Below, in pieces: positions 50,897-60,016 of a DNA stretch of 64,000 nt. The stretch's first letter is position 1. Every line of letters starts with the position of its first letter. Location of the stretch: positions 2,379,501 through 2,443,500 of the forward strand of contig NZ_CP043639.1 of NCBI RefSeq assembly GCF_014217605.1, written 5' to 3'. The DNA is from Sphingomonas sp. NBWT7 (GTDB taxonomy: Bacteria > Pseudomonadota > Alphaproteobacteria > Sphingomonadales > Sphingomonadaceae). The notes under the pieces are model-generated. The model did not search any database and was not told where the DNA came from. It was given only the letters and a program-made list of their open reading frames with translations. Position numbers and translations under genes: made by a program.

Positions 50897-51703
50897 ATGC
50901 GCAAGTTGATGGTCGCCCTAGGGCTGGTCGCCACGATGCTGAGCGGGGTAGCACCGGCGCAGGTGCGCACGATCGATCCGAACCAGACGATCGACGGGGA
51001 CCTGCAGGGTGCGCGCGTCCCGCCGCCGCCGCGGGCGCAGCAGCCATCGCGCACGGCAACGCCGCAGCCGCGCGCGTCGACGCCGACCTATCGCGAGCCG
51101 ACCTACGCCGACGACGCGGCGCCCGACGCGGCCCGTCCGCCGGCGCCCACCGCCCCCGCGCAGCAGAGCGAGCGTACGCCGGCGCAGGAGCAGCGCGCCG
51201 AGGCGACGACGCAGGCCGCCACCACCTTCAAGCGCGACGATCTGATCGGCGCGGGCGAGGGCGTGTTCGGCAAGGGCGCCGAAGGCTTTGCGTCGATCAT
51301 CGAGAAGATCCTGAGCGAGCAGGGTGAGCCCAACGCCTATATCGCCGGGCGCGAGGCGGCGGGCGCGTTCGTCGTCGGGCTGCGCTACGGATCGGGGATC
51401 ATGACGCACAAGGTGGAAGGGCAGATGCCCGTCTACTGGACCGGGCCGTCGGTCGGCTTCGACGTCGGCGGCGATGCCAACAAGGTCTTCGTCCTCGTCT
51501 ACAACCTCTACGACACCGCCGAGCTGTTCCGGCGCTTCCCCGCGGCGGAGGGGCGGCTCTATTTCATCGGCGGGTTCGCCGCGACGTATCTGCGGCGCGG
51601 CAACGTGGTGCTGATCCCGGTGCGGCTCGGCGTCGGCTACCGCGCGGGCGTCAACGTCGGCTATATGAAGTTCACGCCCAAATCGACCTGGCTGCCGTTC
51701 TAG
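50897..51703 (+). CDS. eipA: EipA family envelope integrity protein (DUF1134)
   Basis: About 268 residues. Signal peptide 'MRKLMVALGLVATMLSGVAP', a Pro/Ala/Thr-rich linker (to about residue 110), then the DUF1134 domain with 'FVVGLRYGSGIMTHKVEGQM', 'VYWTGPSVGFDVGGDANKVF' and the ending 'RAGVNVGYMKFTPKSTWLPF'. EipA of Brucella is a periplasmic protein needed for envelope integrity. Start ATG 50897 preceded by GGGGAG. It is a core alphaproteobacterial gene and marks the return from island to core genome. Confidence 0.85.
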   Translation: MRKLMVALGLVATMLSGVAPAQVRTIDPNQTIDGDLQGARVPPPPRAQQPSRTATPQPRASTPTYREPTYADDAAPDAARPPAPTAPAQQSERTPAQEQRAEATTQAATTFKRDDLIGAGEGVFGKGAEGFASIIEKILSEQGEPNAYIAGREAAGAFVVGLRYGSGIMTHKVEGQMPVYWTGPSVGFDVGGDANKVFVLVYNLYDTAELFRRFPAAEGRLYFIGGFAATYLRRGNVVLIPVRLGVGYRAGVNVGYMKFTPKSTWLPF

Positions 51704-51819
51704 GCGAAGCGCGGCGAGCGCCACGGTGGCGCTAACTCGCGCAGGCCCGGCCGGCGGGCGCCAACAGCGCCCGTTCGACGGCGCGGCTGCACCGCGGCGC
51801 GCGCCCGCCCTACCCGCTC

Positions 51820-52857
51820 CTAAGCGACCAACCGCCACCCCAGCGTCTCACCGGCATGGAACGGCACCACCGCGGTATCGCCCTCGCCCACCAGCGCCGG
51901 CACCAGCGTGTCGACCCGCTCGAGCGTCACCGTCCCGCTATTGAGCGGCAGGCCGTAGAAGCGCGCGCCGTGCTCGCTCGCGAACCCCTCGAACCGATCG
52001 AGCGCGCCTTCAGCCTCAAACACCGACAGGTAGCTTTCGAGCGCGAACGGCGCGTTGAAGATGCCCGCGCAGCCGCAGCCCGATTCCTTCGCGCCCACGA
52101 CGTGCGGTGCGCTATCGGTCCCGAGGAAGAACTTGGGCGAGCCCGATACCGCCGCGGCGCGCACCGCGAGGCGGTGGCGCTCGCGCTTCGCCACCGGCAG
52201 GCAATAGGCGTGCGGACGCAGGCCGCCGTCGAAGATCGCGTTGCGGTTGATGATGAGGTGCTGCGGCGTGATCGTCGCGGCGACGGTGTCGGGCGCGGCG
52301 GTCACACAATCCGCCGCATCGGCGGTGGTGATATGCTCGAGCACGATCCGGAGCGCGGGAAAGTCGCGCACCAGCCGCTGCAGCGTGCGATCGATAAACA
52401 CCGCCTCGCGATCGAAGATGTCGATGTCTCGGTCGGTCACCTCGCCGTGGATCAGCAGCGGCATACCGATCGCCTGCATCCGCTCAAGCACCGGGGCGAG
52501 CGCGAAGATGTCGGTCACGCCGTGCGCCGAATTGGTCGTCGCGTGCGCGGGATAGAGCTTGCACGCGGTGAACACACCTTCGGCATGCCCCGCGGCGATC
52601 GCGTCGGGGTCCGCCGCGTCGGTGAGATAGCAGGTCATCAGCGGCGTGAAGTCGCACCCCTCGGGCAGCGCGGCCACGATCCGGTCGCGATAGGCGCGCG
52701 CCGCCGCCGCGTCGGTCACCGGCGGGGTGAGATTGGGCATGATGATCGCGCGGGCGAACTGGCGCGCGGTATGCGCGGCGACCGCCTGCAGCATCGCGCC
52801 GTCGCGCAGGTGGACGTGCCAGTCGTCGGGGCGGCGGATCGTGAGGCGCTCGGTCAT
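51820..52857 (-). CDS. pyrC: Dihydroorotase (class II)
   Basis: 345 residues. Catalyses ring closure of carbamoyl-aspartate to dihydroorotate in pyrimidine synthesis. Metal site 'DDWHVHLRDGAML' (HxH), carbamylated-lysine region 'ACKLYPAHATTNSAHGVTD', then 'LLIHGEV', 'LEHITT' and the catalytic Asp in 'LGTDSAPH'. Class II PyrC length and layout. It is divergent from ygfZ (63 bases). Start at 52857 chosen because homology begins there ('MTERLTIRRPDDWHVHLRD'). Confidence 0.95.
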   Translation of the reverse strand: MTERLTIRRPDDWHVHLRDGAMLQAVAAHTARQFARAIIMPNLTPPVTDAAAARAYRDRIVAALPEGCDFTPLMTCYLTDAADPDAIAAGHAEGVFTACKLYPAHATTNSAHGVTDIFALAPVLERMQAIGMPLLIHGEVTDRDIDIFDREAVFIDRTLQRLVRDFPALRIVLEHITTADAADCVTAAPDTVAATITPQHLIINRNAIFDGGLRPHAYCLPVAKRERHRLAVRAAAVSGSPKFFLGTDSAPHVVGAKESGCGCAGIFNAPFALESYLSVFEAEGALDRFEGFASEHGARFYGLPLNSGTVTLERVDTLVPALVGEGDTAVVPFHAGETLGWRLVA

Positions 52858-52920
52858 GCCACGCGCGATAGCCGGCACCCGCCGGCTTGTGAATGACGCC
52901 CGCGCGCCTAGCTTGGCGGG

Positions 52921-53676
52921 ATGACCGATGCCGCCCCCGCCCCGCCTGCCGAGACCCCCGCGACGACGCTGGCCGATCGCGCGCTGATCCGCCTGTCGGG
53001 CGCGGACGTGCGCGGCTTCCTCCAGGGGCTCGTCACCAACGACGTCGCCGGGGCGCTACCGGTGTGGGCGGCGCTGCTGTCACCGCAGGGCAAGGCGCTG
53101 TTCGACTTCATCGTCTGGGCCGACGGCGACGATCTGCTGCTCGATGCCGAAGCAGACCAGGCGGACGCACTCGCCAAGCGGCTGACGCTCTATCGCCTGC
53201 GCCGCCCGATCACGATTGCGCGCGACGATGAGCTGGCGGTGCACTGGTCGCGCGGCGGCGACGTGGGCGTCCCCGATCCGCGCCTCCCCGATCTCGGGCG
53301 GCGCTGGATCGCCCCCGCGAGCGCCCCGGCAGCGGGCTGGCACGCGCATCGCCTCTCGCTCGGCGTCACCGAGGGCGTGGCCGAGCTCGGCAGCGGCGAG
53401 ACGCTATGGCTCGAATGCAACGCGCGCGAGCTGGGCGGCGTCAGCTTCGCGAAGGGCTGCTACGTCGGGCAGGAGAATACCGCGCGGATGAACTATCGCT
53501 CGACGGTCAATCGCCGGCTGGTCGTCGCACCGCTCGCCGAAGCCGGGCCGCGGACACGCGCGCGCCACCCCGATCTCGGGATGATGGTGGAGCATCGCCG
53601 CGTCGAAGCGCTCGGCGATGCGCTTCGCCCAGCGTGGCTTCAGGCAGCGCTGACGGTCGCCGCGCCATCCGATTAG
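52921..53676 (+). CDS. ygfZ: Folate-binding YgfZ/GcvT-like protein
   Basis: 251 residues. The diagnostic motif 'FAKGCYVGQENTARMNYR' (KGCYxGQE) is present near residue 178. YgfZ binds folate and helps keep Fe-S enzymes such as MiaB active. The N-terminal folate domain starts 'ALIRLSGADVRGFLQGLVTN'. It ends overlapping the convergent LD-carboxypeptidase gene by 4 bases. Confidence 0.9.
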   Translation: MTDAAPAPPAETPATTLADRALIRLSGADVRGFLQGLVTNDVAGALPVWAALLSPQGKALFDFIVWADGDDLLLDAEADQADALAKRLTLYRLRRPITIARDDELAVHWSRGGDVGVPDPRLPDLGRRWIAPASAPAAGWHAHRLSLGVTEGVAELGSGETLWLECNARELGGVSFAKGCYVGQENTARMNYRSTVNRRLVVAPLAEAGPRTRARHPDLGMMVEHRRVEALGDALRPAWLQAALTVAAPSD

Positions 53677-54500
53677 CCCGCGACCATCCCGAACGGCACG
53701 ACGCGGTTGGTCTGCGTGTGCCCGATCTCCGCCGGCCCCAGGAACGGCACACCCATGTTGGCGCACCACCGCGCGATCATCGCCGCCAGCGTCTCGCCCC
53801 AGCGTGGGCTGTTGTCCTTGACGTCGGTCACGGCGCCTAGCCGCACGCCGGCGATGCCGCGCAGCTGCGTCGCGTTGGCCATCGTGAACAGCAGCCGGTC
53901 GACATTGTACAGCGGCTCGGACACTTCCTCGATCAATAGCTCGTGATCGGTAAGATCGGGCAGCCACGGCGTCCCAATCAGCGCGCCGAGGATCGCGAGA
54001 TTGAACGCCGCCGCCGGCCGTTTGCCGAGGCCCGGCTCGAGCCCCTGCCGCTCGCCGCGCGCGATCCAGCCCAGCGCGCGCGCCACCGTCGCATCGCCGC
54101 CGCCCGATCGACGCATGATGTCGATCGGCATCGGTCCGTGCGCCACCTGCCCGATCCGCCGCGCGTAGAGCGCGCCGAGCAGGAAGCCCATATCCGAATA
54201 GCCGACGTATTTCTTGACGCGCGCGGCGGCGTTGAGCTGCGGCATCACGCGCGCCAGGATCCGGTTCGATCCGTAGCCGCCACGCGCAAACCAGATCGCG
54301 CCGAATGCGGCATCGTTGGCGAATTCGAGGAACGCCGCCGCGCGCCGCGCATCGGGGCCGGCGAAATGCCCGTCATTCTCCCAGCATTGGGGATGGAAGA
54401 CGAGCTCGACCTCGGGATAGGCGATCGCGGCGAGCGCGGTCAGCGGCGCGACCATGTCGGGGTTCGCGGTGTTCGCCGGCGCGACGATGCCGATCTTCAC
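53673..54500 (-). CDS. ldcA: LD-carboxypeptidase family (S66) protein
   Basis: 275 residues. S66 peptidase family: 'MKIGIVAPANTANPD' start, nucleophile Ser candidate in 'KYVGYSDMGFLLGAL', Glu in 'LLIEEVSEPLYNVDRLLF', and 'GVPFLGPAEIGHTQTNR' with the catalytic His. Cleaves the terminal D-Ala of murein tetrapeptides in the cytoplasm. It is divergent from an Mpl-like ligase gene, and both serve peptidoglycan recycling, which supports the function. Confidence 0.88.
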   Translation of the reverse strand: MKIGIVAPANTANPDMVAPLTALAAIAYPEVELVFHPQCWENDGHFAGPDARRAAAFLEFANDAAFGAIWFARGGYGSNRILARVMPQLNAAARVKKYVGYSDMGFLLGALYARRIGQVAHGPMPIDIMRRSGGGDATVARALGWIARGERQGLEPGLGKRPAAAFNLAILGALIGTPWLPDLTDHELLIEEVSEPLYNVDRLLFTMANATQLRGIAGVRLGAVTDVKDNSPRWGETLAAMIARWCANMGVPFLGPAEIGHTQTNRVVPFGMVAG

Positions 54501-54585
54501 GCTGCGATGCTCATGCTGGCGCCTTTGTCATCTGTTCCGGCGCCTTCACCTTGCCCGATCCCGCCCGCGGCGATAGCGCGCCGCC

Positions 54586-55995
54586 ATGCACGACGGCAAC
54601 ATCGCGAACGCCCGCTTCTTCTTCGTCGGGGTCGGCGGATCGGGGATGATGCCGCTTGCGATGATCCTCGCCGGGCGCGGCGCGATCGTGGCCGGCTCGG
54701 ATCGCGGGCTCGATCAGGGGCGCGTACCGGCGAAGTTCGACGATCTCGCCGCCAAGGGCGTCGCGCTGTTCCCGCAGGACGGCAGCGGCATCGTCTCGCC
54801 CGACCAGATCGTCGTCGCCTCCGCCGCGGTCGAGGCGAACGTCGCGGACATCGTCGCCGCCGACCGGCTCGGCTGCCGCCGCATGACGCGCGCCGAGCTC
54901 AACGCGACGCTGTTCAACGCCAGCCGCGTGCCGATCGGCGTCGCGGGCACCAGCGGCAAGTCGACCGTCACCGGCATGATCGCGCGCATCCTCCACGATG
55001 CGGGCCGCGATCCGACGGTGATGAACGGCGCGGTGATGAAGGATTTCGCGCGTGCCGATCGCCCCTTCGCCAGCGCGCTCGTCGGTAGCGGCGACGCCTA
55101 TGTCAGCGAAGTGGACGAGAGCGACGGATCGATCGCGCTCTACCGCCCTAGGATCGCGGTGCTCAACAACGTCAGCCTCGACCACAAGTCGCTCGACGAA
55201 CTGAACGCGCTGTTCGCCGCTTTCATCGGCGCGGCGGGGATGGCGATCGTCAACGCCGACAATCCCGATGCCGCCGCGCTCGCGCTGCCGCTGCCACGCG
55301 ATCGGGTGACGACCTTCTCGCTCGGCGGCGACGCCGATCTCGTCGCGCGCGAGATCGTCGAGGAGCCGTTCGCGGTCGGCTTCACGCTGCGCGACGCGCG
55401 CGTGCGGCTGCAGGTGCCCGGGCGGCACAACGTGTCGAACGCGCTCGCCGCGATCGGCGCCGCGCTCGCCGCGGGCGTGCCGTTCGACGCCGCGGTCGCC
55501 GCCATCGCCGCATACACCGGGCTGAAGCGCCGCTTCGATCTCGTCGGCACGGCGGGCGGCGTCGCGGTGATCGACGATTTCGGACACAACCCGGACAAGA
55601 TCGCCGCAACGCTGGCGACACTCCACGCCTTTCCCGGCCGGCTCCTCGTCCTGTTCCAGCCGCACGGTTACGGGCCGTTGAAGGCGATGCGGCGCGAACT
55701 CGTCGAAACCTTCGTGCGCGGCCTCAATCGCAACGACCTGCTCGTCCTCCCCGATCCCGTCTACCAGGGCGGCACCGTCTCGCGCGAGGTGACGAGCGCC
55801 GATCTCGTCGGCGACATCGCAGCGGCGGGCGGCGCGGCGCGCCACGTGCCCGATCGCGCCGCCGCCGCCGCGCATCTCGTCGCCCAGGCGCGGCCCGGCG
55901 ACCGCATCGTCGTGATGGGCGCGCGCGACGATACGCTGCCACTGCTTGCCGCGGAGATGGTGGCGCAGCTCGCCGCACGTGATAAGGTCGCATGA
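54586..55995 (+). CDS. mpl: Mur ligase family protein, Mpl-like
   Basis: 469 residues. N-terminal Rossmann domain '[20 protein letters not shown]', ATP-binding P-loop '[16 protein letters not shown]', central domain '[20 protein letters not shown]' and C-terminal '[16 protein letters not shown]'. This layout fits MurC or Mpl; Mpl joins recycled L-Ala-D-Glu-Dap tripeptide to UDP-MurNAc. The neighbouring divergent LD-carboxypeptidase makes that tripeptide, so Mpl is favoured, but MurC-like function cannot be excluded. Confidence 0.85.
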   Translation: MHDGNIANARFFFVGVGGSGMMPLAMILAGRGAIVAGSDRGLDQGRVPAKFDDLAAKGVALFPQDGSGIVSPDQIVVASAAVEANVADIVAADRLGCRRMTRAELNATLFNASRVPIGVAGTSGKSTVTGMIARILHDAGRDPTVMNGAVMKDFARADRPFASALVGSGDAYVSEVDESDGSIALYRPRIAVLNNVSLDHKSLDELNALFAAFIGAAGMAIVNADNPDAAALALPLPRDRVTTFSLGGDADLVAREIVEEPFAVGFTLRDARVRLQVPGRHNVSNALAAIGAALAAGVPFDAAVAAIAAYTGLKRRFDLVGTAGGVAVIDDFGHNPDKIAATLATLHAFPGRLLVLFQPHGYGPLKAMRRELVETFVRGLNRNDLLVLPDPVYQGGTVSREVTSADLVGDIAAAGGAARHVPDRAAAAAHLVAQARPGDRIVVMGARDDTLPLLAAEMVAQLAARDKVA

Positions 55996-56017
55996 CCAGC
56001 CACCAAGGAGAGCACCG

Positions 56018-56272
56018 ATGATCCGCCGCCTGTTCCTCGACCACCCCGCCTCGGTCGGCGAGAGCTACGTCGAGCATTTCGGCGTCGCCTCGCGCTTCGG
56101 CGTGCGGATGGTGGCAGGCGGGCTCGGCGCGCTGGTCCACGGCGTCCTGCCCTTCGCGTGCAAGTCGACCGGCAGTCGCACGATCGCGATGCTCCACGCC
56201 GAGATGGTCGCCAAGCGGACGGCGAAGCGCGACGCCGAAACGCAGCTCAAGACGGTCGAATACGTCATCTGA
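56018..56272 (+). CDS. DUF6356 family small protein
   Basis: 84 residues: 'MIRRLFLDHPASVGESYVEH', a hydrophobic helix 'MVAGGLGALVHGVLPFA' and a basic end. This is the sphingomonad/rhizobial small membrane protein group (DUF6356). AAGGAG lies 7 bases before ATG 56018. Probably one transcript with the mpl-like gene upstream (22 bases). Function unknown. Confidence 0.78.
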   Translation: MIRRLFLDHPASVGESYVEHFGVASRFGVRMVAGGLGALVHGVLPFACKSTGSRTIAMLHAEMVAKRTAKRDAETQLKTVEYVI

Positions 56273-56288
56273 GCGTGGGCGCGCGGTA

Positions 56289-56831
56289 ATGAGCAGCGCG
56301 GCACGATCGATCGATATCCGTCCGCTCGCAGCCACCGATCTCGGCGCGGCGGTGGCGATTCAGGACGCAACCTATCCCGCTTTCCTGCGCGAGCCGGCGA
56401 CGGCCTTCGCCAGCCGCCTCGCGCTCGGGGCGAGCTACTGCTTTGCGGCGCATATCGACGGTGTGCTCGCGGGATATCTCCTCGCGCATGGCTGGCAGCG
56501 TGAAGCGCCCCCGCCGATCGGCGCCGCGCTGATCGACGATGGCGCGCGCGACGTGCTGTTCATCCATGATCTGGCGGTCGCGTCGGCGGGACGCGGCACG
56601 GGAATCGGCCGCGCGCTGGTGGCGCAGGGCATCACCGCCGCGGCGGTCGATGGGATCACGGCGGCGGAACTGATCGCGGTCGAGGGGGCGAGCGCCTTCT
56701 GGGCCATGCTGGGCTTCGCACAGGCGCCGACCAGCCCCGCGCTCGCGGCCAAGGTCGCCGACTACGGCCCGCACGCCAGGTGGATGACGCGAGCGATCGG
56801 GCTCACGAGCCAACCCGACGGCCTCGCCTGA
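56289..56831 (+). CDS. GNAT family N-acetyltransferase
   Basis: 180 residues with GNAT acetyl-CoA site 'LAVASAGRGTGIGRALVAQG' (motif A R/Q-x-x-G-x-G/A), upstream 'VAIQDATYPAFLREPA' and 'VDGITAAELIAVEGASAFWA' near motif B. Acceptor unknown (amine or peptide). It is 16 bases after the DUF6356 gene and may share its transcript. Confidence 0.85.
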   Translation: MSSAARSIDIRPLAATDLGAAVAIQDATYPAFLREPATAFASRLALGASYCFAAHIDGVLAGYLLAHGWQREAPPPIGAALIDDGARDVLFIHDLAVASAGRGTGIGRALVAQGITAAAVDGITAAELIAVEGASAFWAMLGFAQAPTSPALAAKVADYGPHARWMTRAIGLTSQPDGLA

Positions 56832-56891
56832 CGTCTCTCATCCGCTCGTCGGGGTTTCGCCGATCCGTCCGCTCCCCTACATCGCGCGGCG

Positions 56892-57638
56892 ATGACCGAC
56901 GCCCCCCGCGCCGCCAGCGCGCCCCGCCCCCAAACCCGCCCGCGCCTCGCCTACCACCTCACCGAAGGCGCCGGGCCGACGATCGTCTTCCTCCCCGGCT
57001 ATGCCTCCGATATGGAAGGTACCAAGGCGCTCGCGCTCGAGCGCTGGGCGAAGGCGAGCGGCCGCGCCTTCCTTCGCTTCGACTATGCCGGTTGCGGCGC
57101 GAGCGAGGGCAAGTTCGAGGATCAGTCGCTCGCCGACTGGCGCGACGATGCGCTGGCGATGATCGATCAGGCGGTGACGGGGCCGGTCGTGCTCGTCGGC
57201 TCGTCGATGGGCGGGTGGATCATGCTGCTCGCCGCGCTCGCCCGCCCGGATCGCGTCGCGGCGCTCGTCGGCATTGCGCCCGCGCCCGATTTTACCGACT
57301 GGGGCTTCAGCCAGGACGAGAAGCTCTACATCCTCCAGCACGGCCGGCTCGAGCGGCCCAATCCCTACGGCCCCGCCCCCACCGTTTACACCCGCCGCTT
57401 CTGGCAGGCGGGCGAGGCGAGCCGCGTGATGCACGGCCCGATCGCGATCGACTGCCCCGTCCGGTTGCTTCACGGCCAGCGCGACCCTGACGTGCCGTGG
57501 GCGCAGTCGACGCGGCTCGCCGAGCTGCTGCGTACCGGCGACGTTCAGCTGACGCTCGTCAAGGACGGCGACCACCGCCTGTCGCGTGACGCCGATCTCG
57601 CGCTGCTGATCCGCACGGTGGAGGAGGTATTGCCATGA
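56892..57638 (+). CDS. Alpha/beta hydrolase
   Basis: 248 residues. Nucleophile elbow 'VLVGSSMGGWIMLLAAL' (G-S-S-M-G), oxyanion region 'IVFLPGYASDMEGTKALALE', acid 'LHGQRDPDVPW' (Asp) and His in 'VKDGDHRLSRDADL'. Esterase, thioesterase or acyl-peptide hydrolase activity is possible. Its last 4 bases overlap the TPR protein gene (ATGA), so they are coupled. Confidence 0.88.
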   Translation: MTDAPRAASAPRPQTRPRLAYHLTEGAGPTIVFLPGYASDMEGTKALALERWAKASGRAFLRFDYAGCGASEGKFEDQSLADWRDDALAMIDQAVTGPVVLVGSSMGGWIMLLAALARPDRVAALVGIAPAPDFTDWGFSQDEKLYILQHGRLERPNPYGPAPTVYTRRFWQAGEASRVMHGPIAIDCPVRLLHGQRDPDVPWAQSTRLAELLRTGDVQLTLVKDGDHRLSRDADLALLIRTVEEVLP

Positions 57639-58348
57639 TGCTGATCGCGCTTGCGCTACAGGCCGCGGCGCTGCCGCCGAGCGAAAGCTGCGCCGCGCTG
57701 ATTTCGACCGACGCCGTCGCGGCGGAACGGCGCGCGAGCGGCGATCGCAGCGTCGACGGGCGCGCCTGCCTCGGGCTCGCGCTCGTCGCGCAGCAACGCT
57801 TCGTCGACGCCGCCCCCGCCTTCGAAGAGGCCGCCAAGGCCGCTGAGCTGAAGCGTGACGGCAACGCCGCCCGCTATTGGGCGCAGGCGGGCAATGCGTG
57901 GCTCGCGGGACAGAACCCGGCCAAGGCACGCGCGGCGCTCGACGCGGCGCTGGCGGCGGGCACGCTCGATGGGCTGGAGCGCGGAGAGGCGGCGCTCGAT
58001 CGCGCGCGCGCGCTCGTCGCCGCGGGCGACACCAAGGCAGCGCGCGCCGACCTCGACCTCGCGCTGGTCGATGCGGCGGACGATCCGCTCGCCTGGCTCC
58101 TCTCCGCGACGCTCGCGCGGCGCACCGGCGACATGACGCTGGCGAAAAATCACATCGCCGAGGCGTTGCGCCGCTCGCCCGACGACGCGCAGGTGCAGCT
58201 CGAGGCGGGCAACATCGCCGCACTGGCAGGCGACGAGGCGAGCGCACGCGCCGCGTGGGAGGCGGCGGCGCGGATCGCCCCCGATCGGCCGGCGGGCCAA
58301 TCCGCCGCTCGTGCGTTGACGCAGTTCGCCGCAGCCGCGACCAAGTAA
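57635..58348 (+). CDS. Tetratricopeptide repeat protein
   Basis: 237 residues with an N-terminal signal-like segment ('MMLIALALQAAALPPSESCA') and alanine-rich TPR-type helical repeats ('RYWAQAGNAWLAGQNPAKAR', 'WLLSATLARRTGDMTLAKNH', 'VQLEAGNIAALAGDEASARA'). Two Cys near the N-terminus may form a disulphide. Possibly periplasmic scaffold. Overlaps the hydrolase gene by 4 bases and precedes the glyoxalase gene by 13. Confidence 0.8.
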   Translation: MMLIALALQAAALPPSESCAALISTDAVAAERRASGDRSVDGRACLGLALVAQQRFVDAAPAFEEAAKAAELKRDGNAARYWAQAGNAWLAGQNPAKARAALDAALAAGTLDGLERGEAALDRARALVAAGDTKAARADLDLALVDAADDPLAWLLSATLARRTGDMTLAKNHIAEALRRSPDDAQVQLEAGNIAALAGDEASARAAWEAAARIAPDRPAGQSAARALTQFAAAATK

Positions 58349-58361
58349 CCACGGAGGACCA

Positions 58362-58817
58362 ATGCGCTATCTCCACACCATGATCCGGGTCGCCGATCCG
58401 GAAAAGACGATCCGCTTTTTCGAGGTGCTCGGCCTCAAAGAAGTCCGCCGCACCGAGAGCGAGGCGGGGCGCTTCACGCTGATCTTCCTCGCCAGCCCAG
58501 ACGACATGAACGGCCCGGGCGAGCGCGCGCGTGCCGAGGTGGAACTGACCTACAACTGGCCGCCCGAAGACGGCAGCGCGCCCGAGGAATATACCGGCGG
58601 GCGCAATTTCGGGCATCTCGCCTATGATTGCGACGATATCTACGCGACGTGCCAGGCGGTGCTCGACGCAGGGTACACCGTCCACCGCCCCCCGCGCGAC
58701 GGGCACATGGCGTTCGTGAAGTCGCCCGATGGCATCTCGATCGAGCTGCTGCAATTGAACGGGCGCAAGCCGCCGCAGGAGCCCTGGGCGTCGATGCCCA
58801 ACACCGGCAGCTGGTGA
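58362..58817 (+). CDS. gloA: Lactoylglutathione lyase-like (glyoxalase I)
   Basis: 151 residues of the VOC fold: 'RYLHTMIRVADPEKTIRFFE' (metal His), 'VRRTESEAGRFTLIFLAS', 'VELTYNWPPEDGS' (metal Glu), 'NFGHLAYDCDDIYATCQAVL' (metal His), and 'MAFVKSPDGISIELLQLN' (metal Glu). This is the His/Glu/His/Glu set of glyoxalase I, which isomerises the methylglyoxal-glutathione adduct to S-lactoylglutathione. GGAGGA precedes the ATG. A second VOC gene and glyoxalase II follow. Confidence 0.88.
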   Translation: MRYLHTMIRVADPEKTIRFFEVLGLKEVRRTESEAGRFTLIFLASPDDMNGPGERARAEVELTYNWPPEDGSAPEEYTGGRNFGHLAYDCDDIYATCQAVLDAGYTVHRPPRDGHMAFVKSPDGISIELLQLNGRKPPQEPWASMPNTGSW

Positions 58818-59257
58818 TGGCGGTGCCCGCGCCCGCAATGTCGACGGGGACGGGACGGTTGATCGTCAACATCGACGTTCCCGATCTGGCGCGGGCGCAG
58901 GCCTTCTACTGCGGCGTGTTCGGCCTCACACCGGCACGGCGGCTCGGGCCCGGCGTGCTCCAGCTCGTCGGGCTGGACGCGCCGATCTACCTGCTCGAGG
59001 TGGACGACGGCAGCCGCGCAAGCGACCAGCCGCCGGCGCGGCGCGACTATCGTCGCCACTGGACCCCGGTTCACCTCGACGTCGCGGTCGACGATCTCGA
59101 CCGCGCCCGTGCCGCGGCGATCGCCGCCGGCGCGCGCGACGAGGGCGGGATCCGCTAGGCCGCCTATGGCCGCATCGCCAGCTTCGCCGATCCGTTCGGC
59201 CACGGTTTCTGCTTGATCCAGTTCAACGAAAGGGGCTATGATGCCATCGCCACTTGA
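58817..59257 (+). pseudogene. VOC (glyoxalase/bleomycin-resistance family) gene with in-frame TAG
   Basis: From ATG 58817 (overlapping the gloA stop as TGATG) the frame codes a VOC domain: 'VNIDVPDLARAQAFYCGVFG', 'VLQLVGLDAPIYLLEVDD', 'HWTPVHLDVAVDDLDRARAA'. TAG at 59156-59158 stops it after 'DEGGIR', but the same frame continues 'AAYGRIASFADPFGHGFCLI' to TGA at 59255-59257, the normal last strand with 'DPFGHGFCLIQF'. A CAG or GAG to TAG change would explain it. It overlaps gloB by 20 bases. Without the tail the domain lacks its last strand and metal/substrate site. Confidence 0.78.
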
Positions 59258-59978
59258 GATCGTCCGCGTCCCCGTCCTCAGCGACAATTACGCCTGGCTG
59301 GTGCACGATCCCGGCAGCGGGACGACGATGGCGCTCGATCCGGGCGAGGCGCAGCCGCTGCTCGATGCTGCGGCGGCACGCGGCTGGGCGATCGGCGAGG
59401 TGTGGAACACGCACTGGCACCCCGATCACGTCGGCGGCAACGCCGCGATCGTCGCCGCGACCGGCGCGCGCGTGATCGGGCCCGAGGCCGAACGCGGCAA
59501 GATCGGGCACCTCGATGTCGGGCTGAGCGAGGGCGACACAGCGACGCTCGGCGATCACGTCGCCAAGGTGATGACCGTGCCCGGCCACACGCAGGGGCAT
59601 ATCGCGTTCCACTTCGCGGGCGACGGGGCGATCTTCACCGGCGACACGCTGTTCGCGATGGGCTGCGGCCGCCTGTTCGAAGGCACGCCGGCCGACATGT
59701 TCGGCAACATGCAGCGCTACGCCGCGCTGCCACCCGAGACGCGCGTCTTCTGCGGGCACGAGTACACGCTGTCGAACGGCCGTTACGCTCTGGTCGCCGA
59801 GCCAGACAACGCCGCGGTCCGCGAACGGATGGTTGAGGTGGAACGGCTACGCGCGGCAGGCGAGCCGACCGTGCCGATGACGATTGGCGCGGAGCTCGCG
59901 ACCAACCCGTTCCTGCGCGCGCGCAGCGTCGAGGAGCTCGCCGAGCGACGCCAGGCGAAGGATGTTTTTCGCGGCTGA
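59238..59978 (+). CDS. gloB: Hydroxyacylglutathione hydrolase (glyoxalase II)
   Basis: 246 residues, metallo-beta-lactamase fold. Metal motif 'NTHWHPDHVGGNAAI' (HxHxDH), 'VPGHTQGHIAFHF', 'FTGDTLFAMGCGRLFEGT', and C-terminal substrate domain 'VFCGHEYTLSNGRYAL'. Hydrolyses S-lactoylglutathione to lactate and glutathione, completing methylglyoxal detoxification with gloA upstream. Start ATG 59238 lies inside the end of the VOC gene. Confidence 0.93.
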   Translation: MMPSPLEIVRVPVLSDNYAWLVHDPGSGTTMALDPGEAQPLLDAAAARGWAIGEVWNTHWHPDHVGGNAAIVAATGARVIGPEAERGKIGHLDVGLSEGDTATLGDHVAKVMTVPGHTQGHIAFHFAGDGAIFTGDTLFAMGCGRLFEGTPADMFGNMQRYAALPPETRVFCGHEYTLSNGRYALVAEPDNAAVRERMVEVERLRAAGEPTVPMTIGAELATNPFLRARSVEELAERRQAKDVFRG

Positions 59979-60016
59979 CCGCTTATATCGAGGGTGGCGG
60001 GGCAGGAGTGACGACG

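Noticed and set aside
54511..55875. 454-codon minus-strand frame opposite the Mur ligase gene
   Set aside because: The plus-strand protein has a P-loop and full Mur ligase layout; the minus frame is an antisense artefact.
56877..58838. 653-codon minus-strand frame opposite hydrolase, TPR and glyoxalase genes
   Set aside because: Crosses three well-supported genes with ribosome sites and catalytic motifs; composition is that of a shadow.
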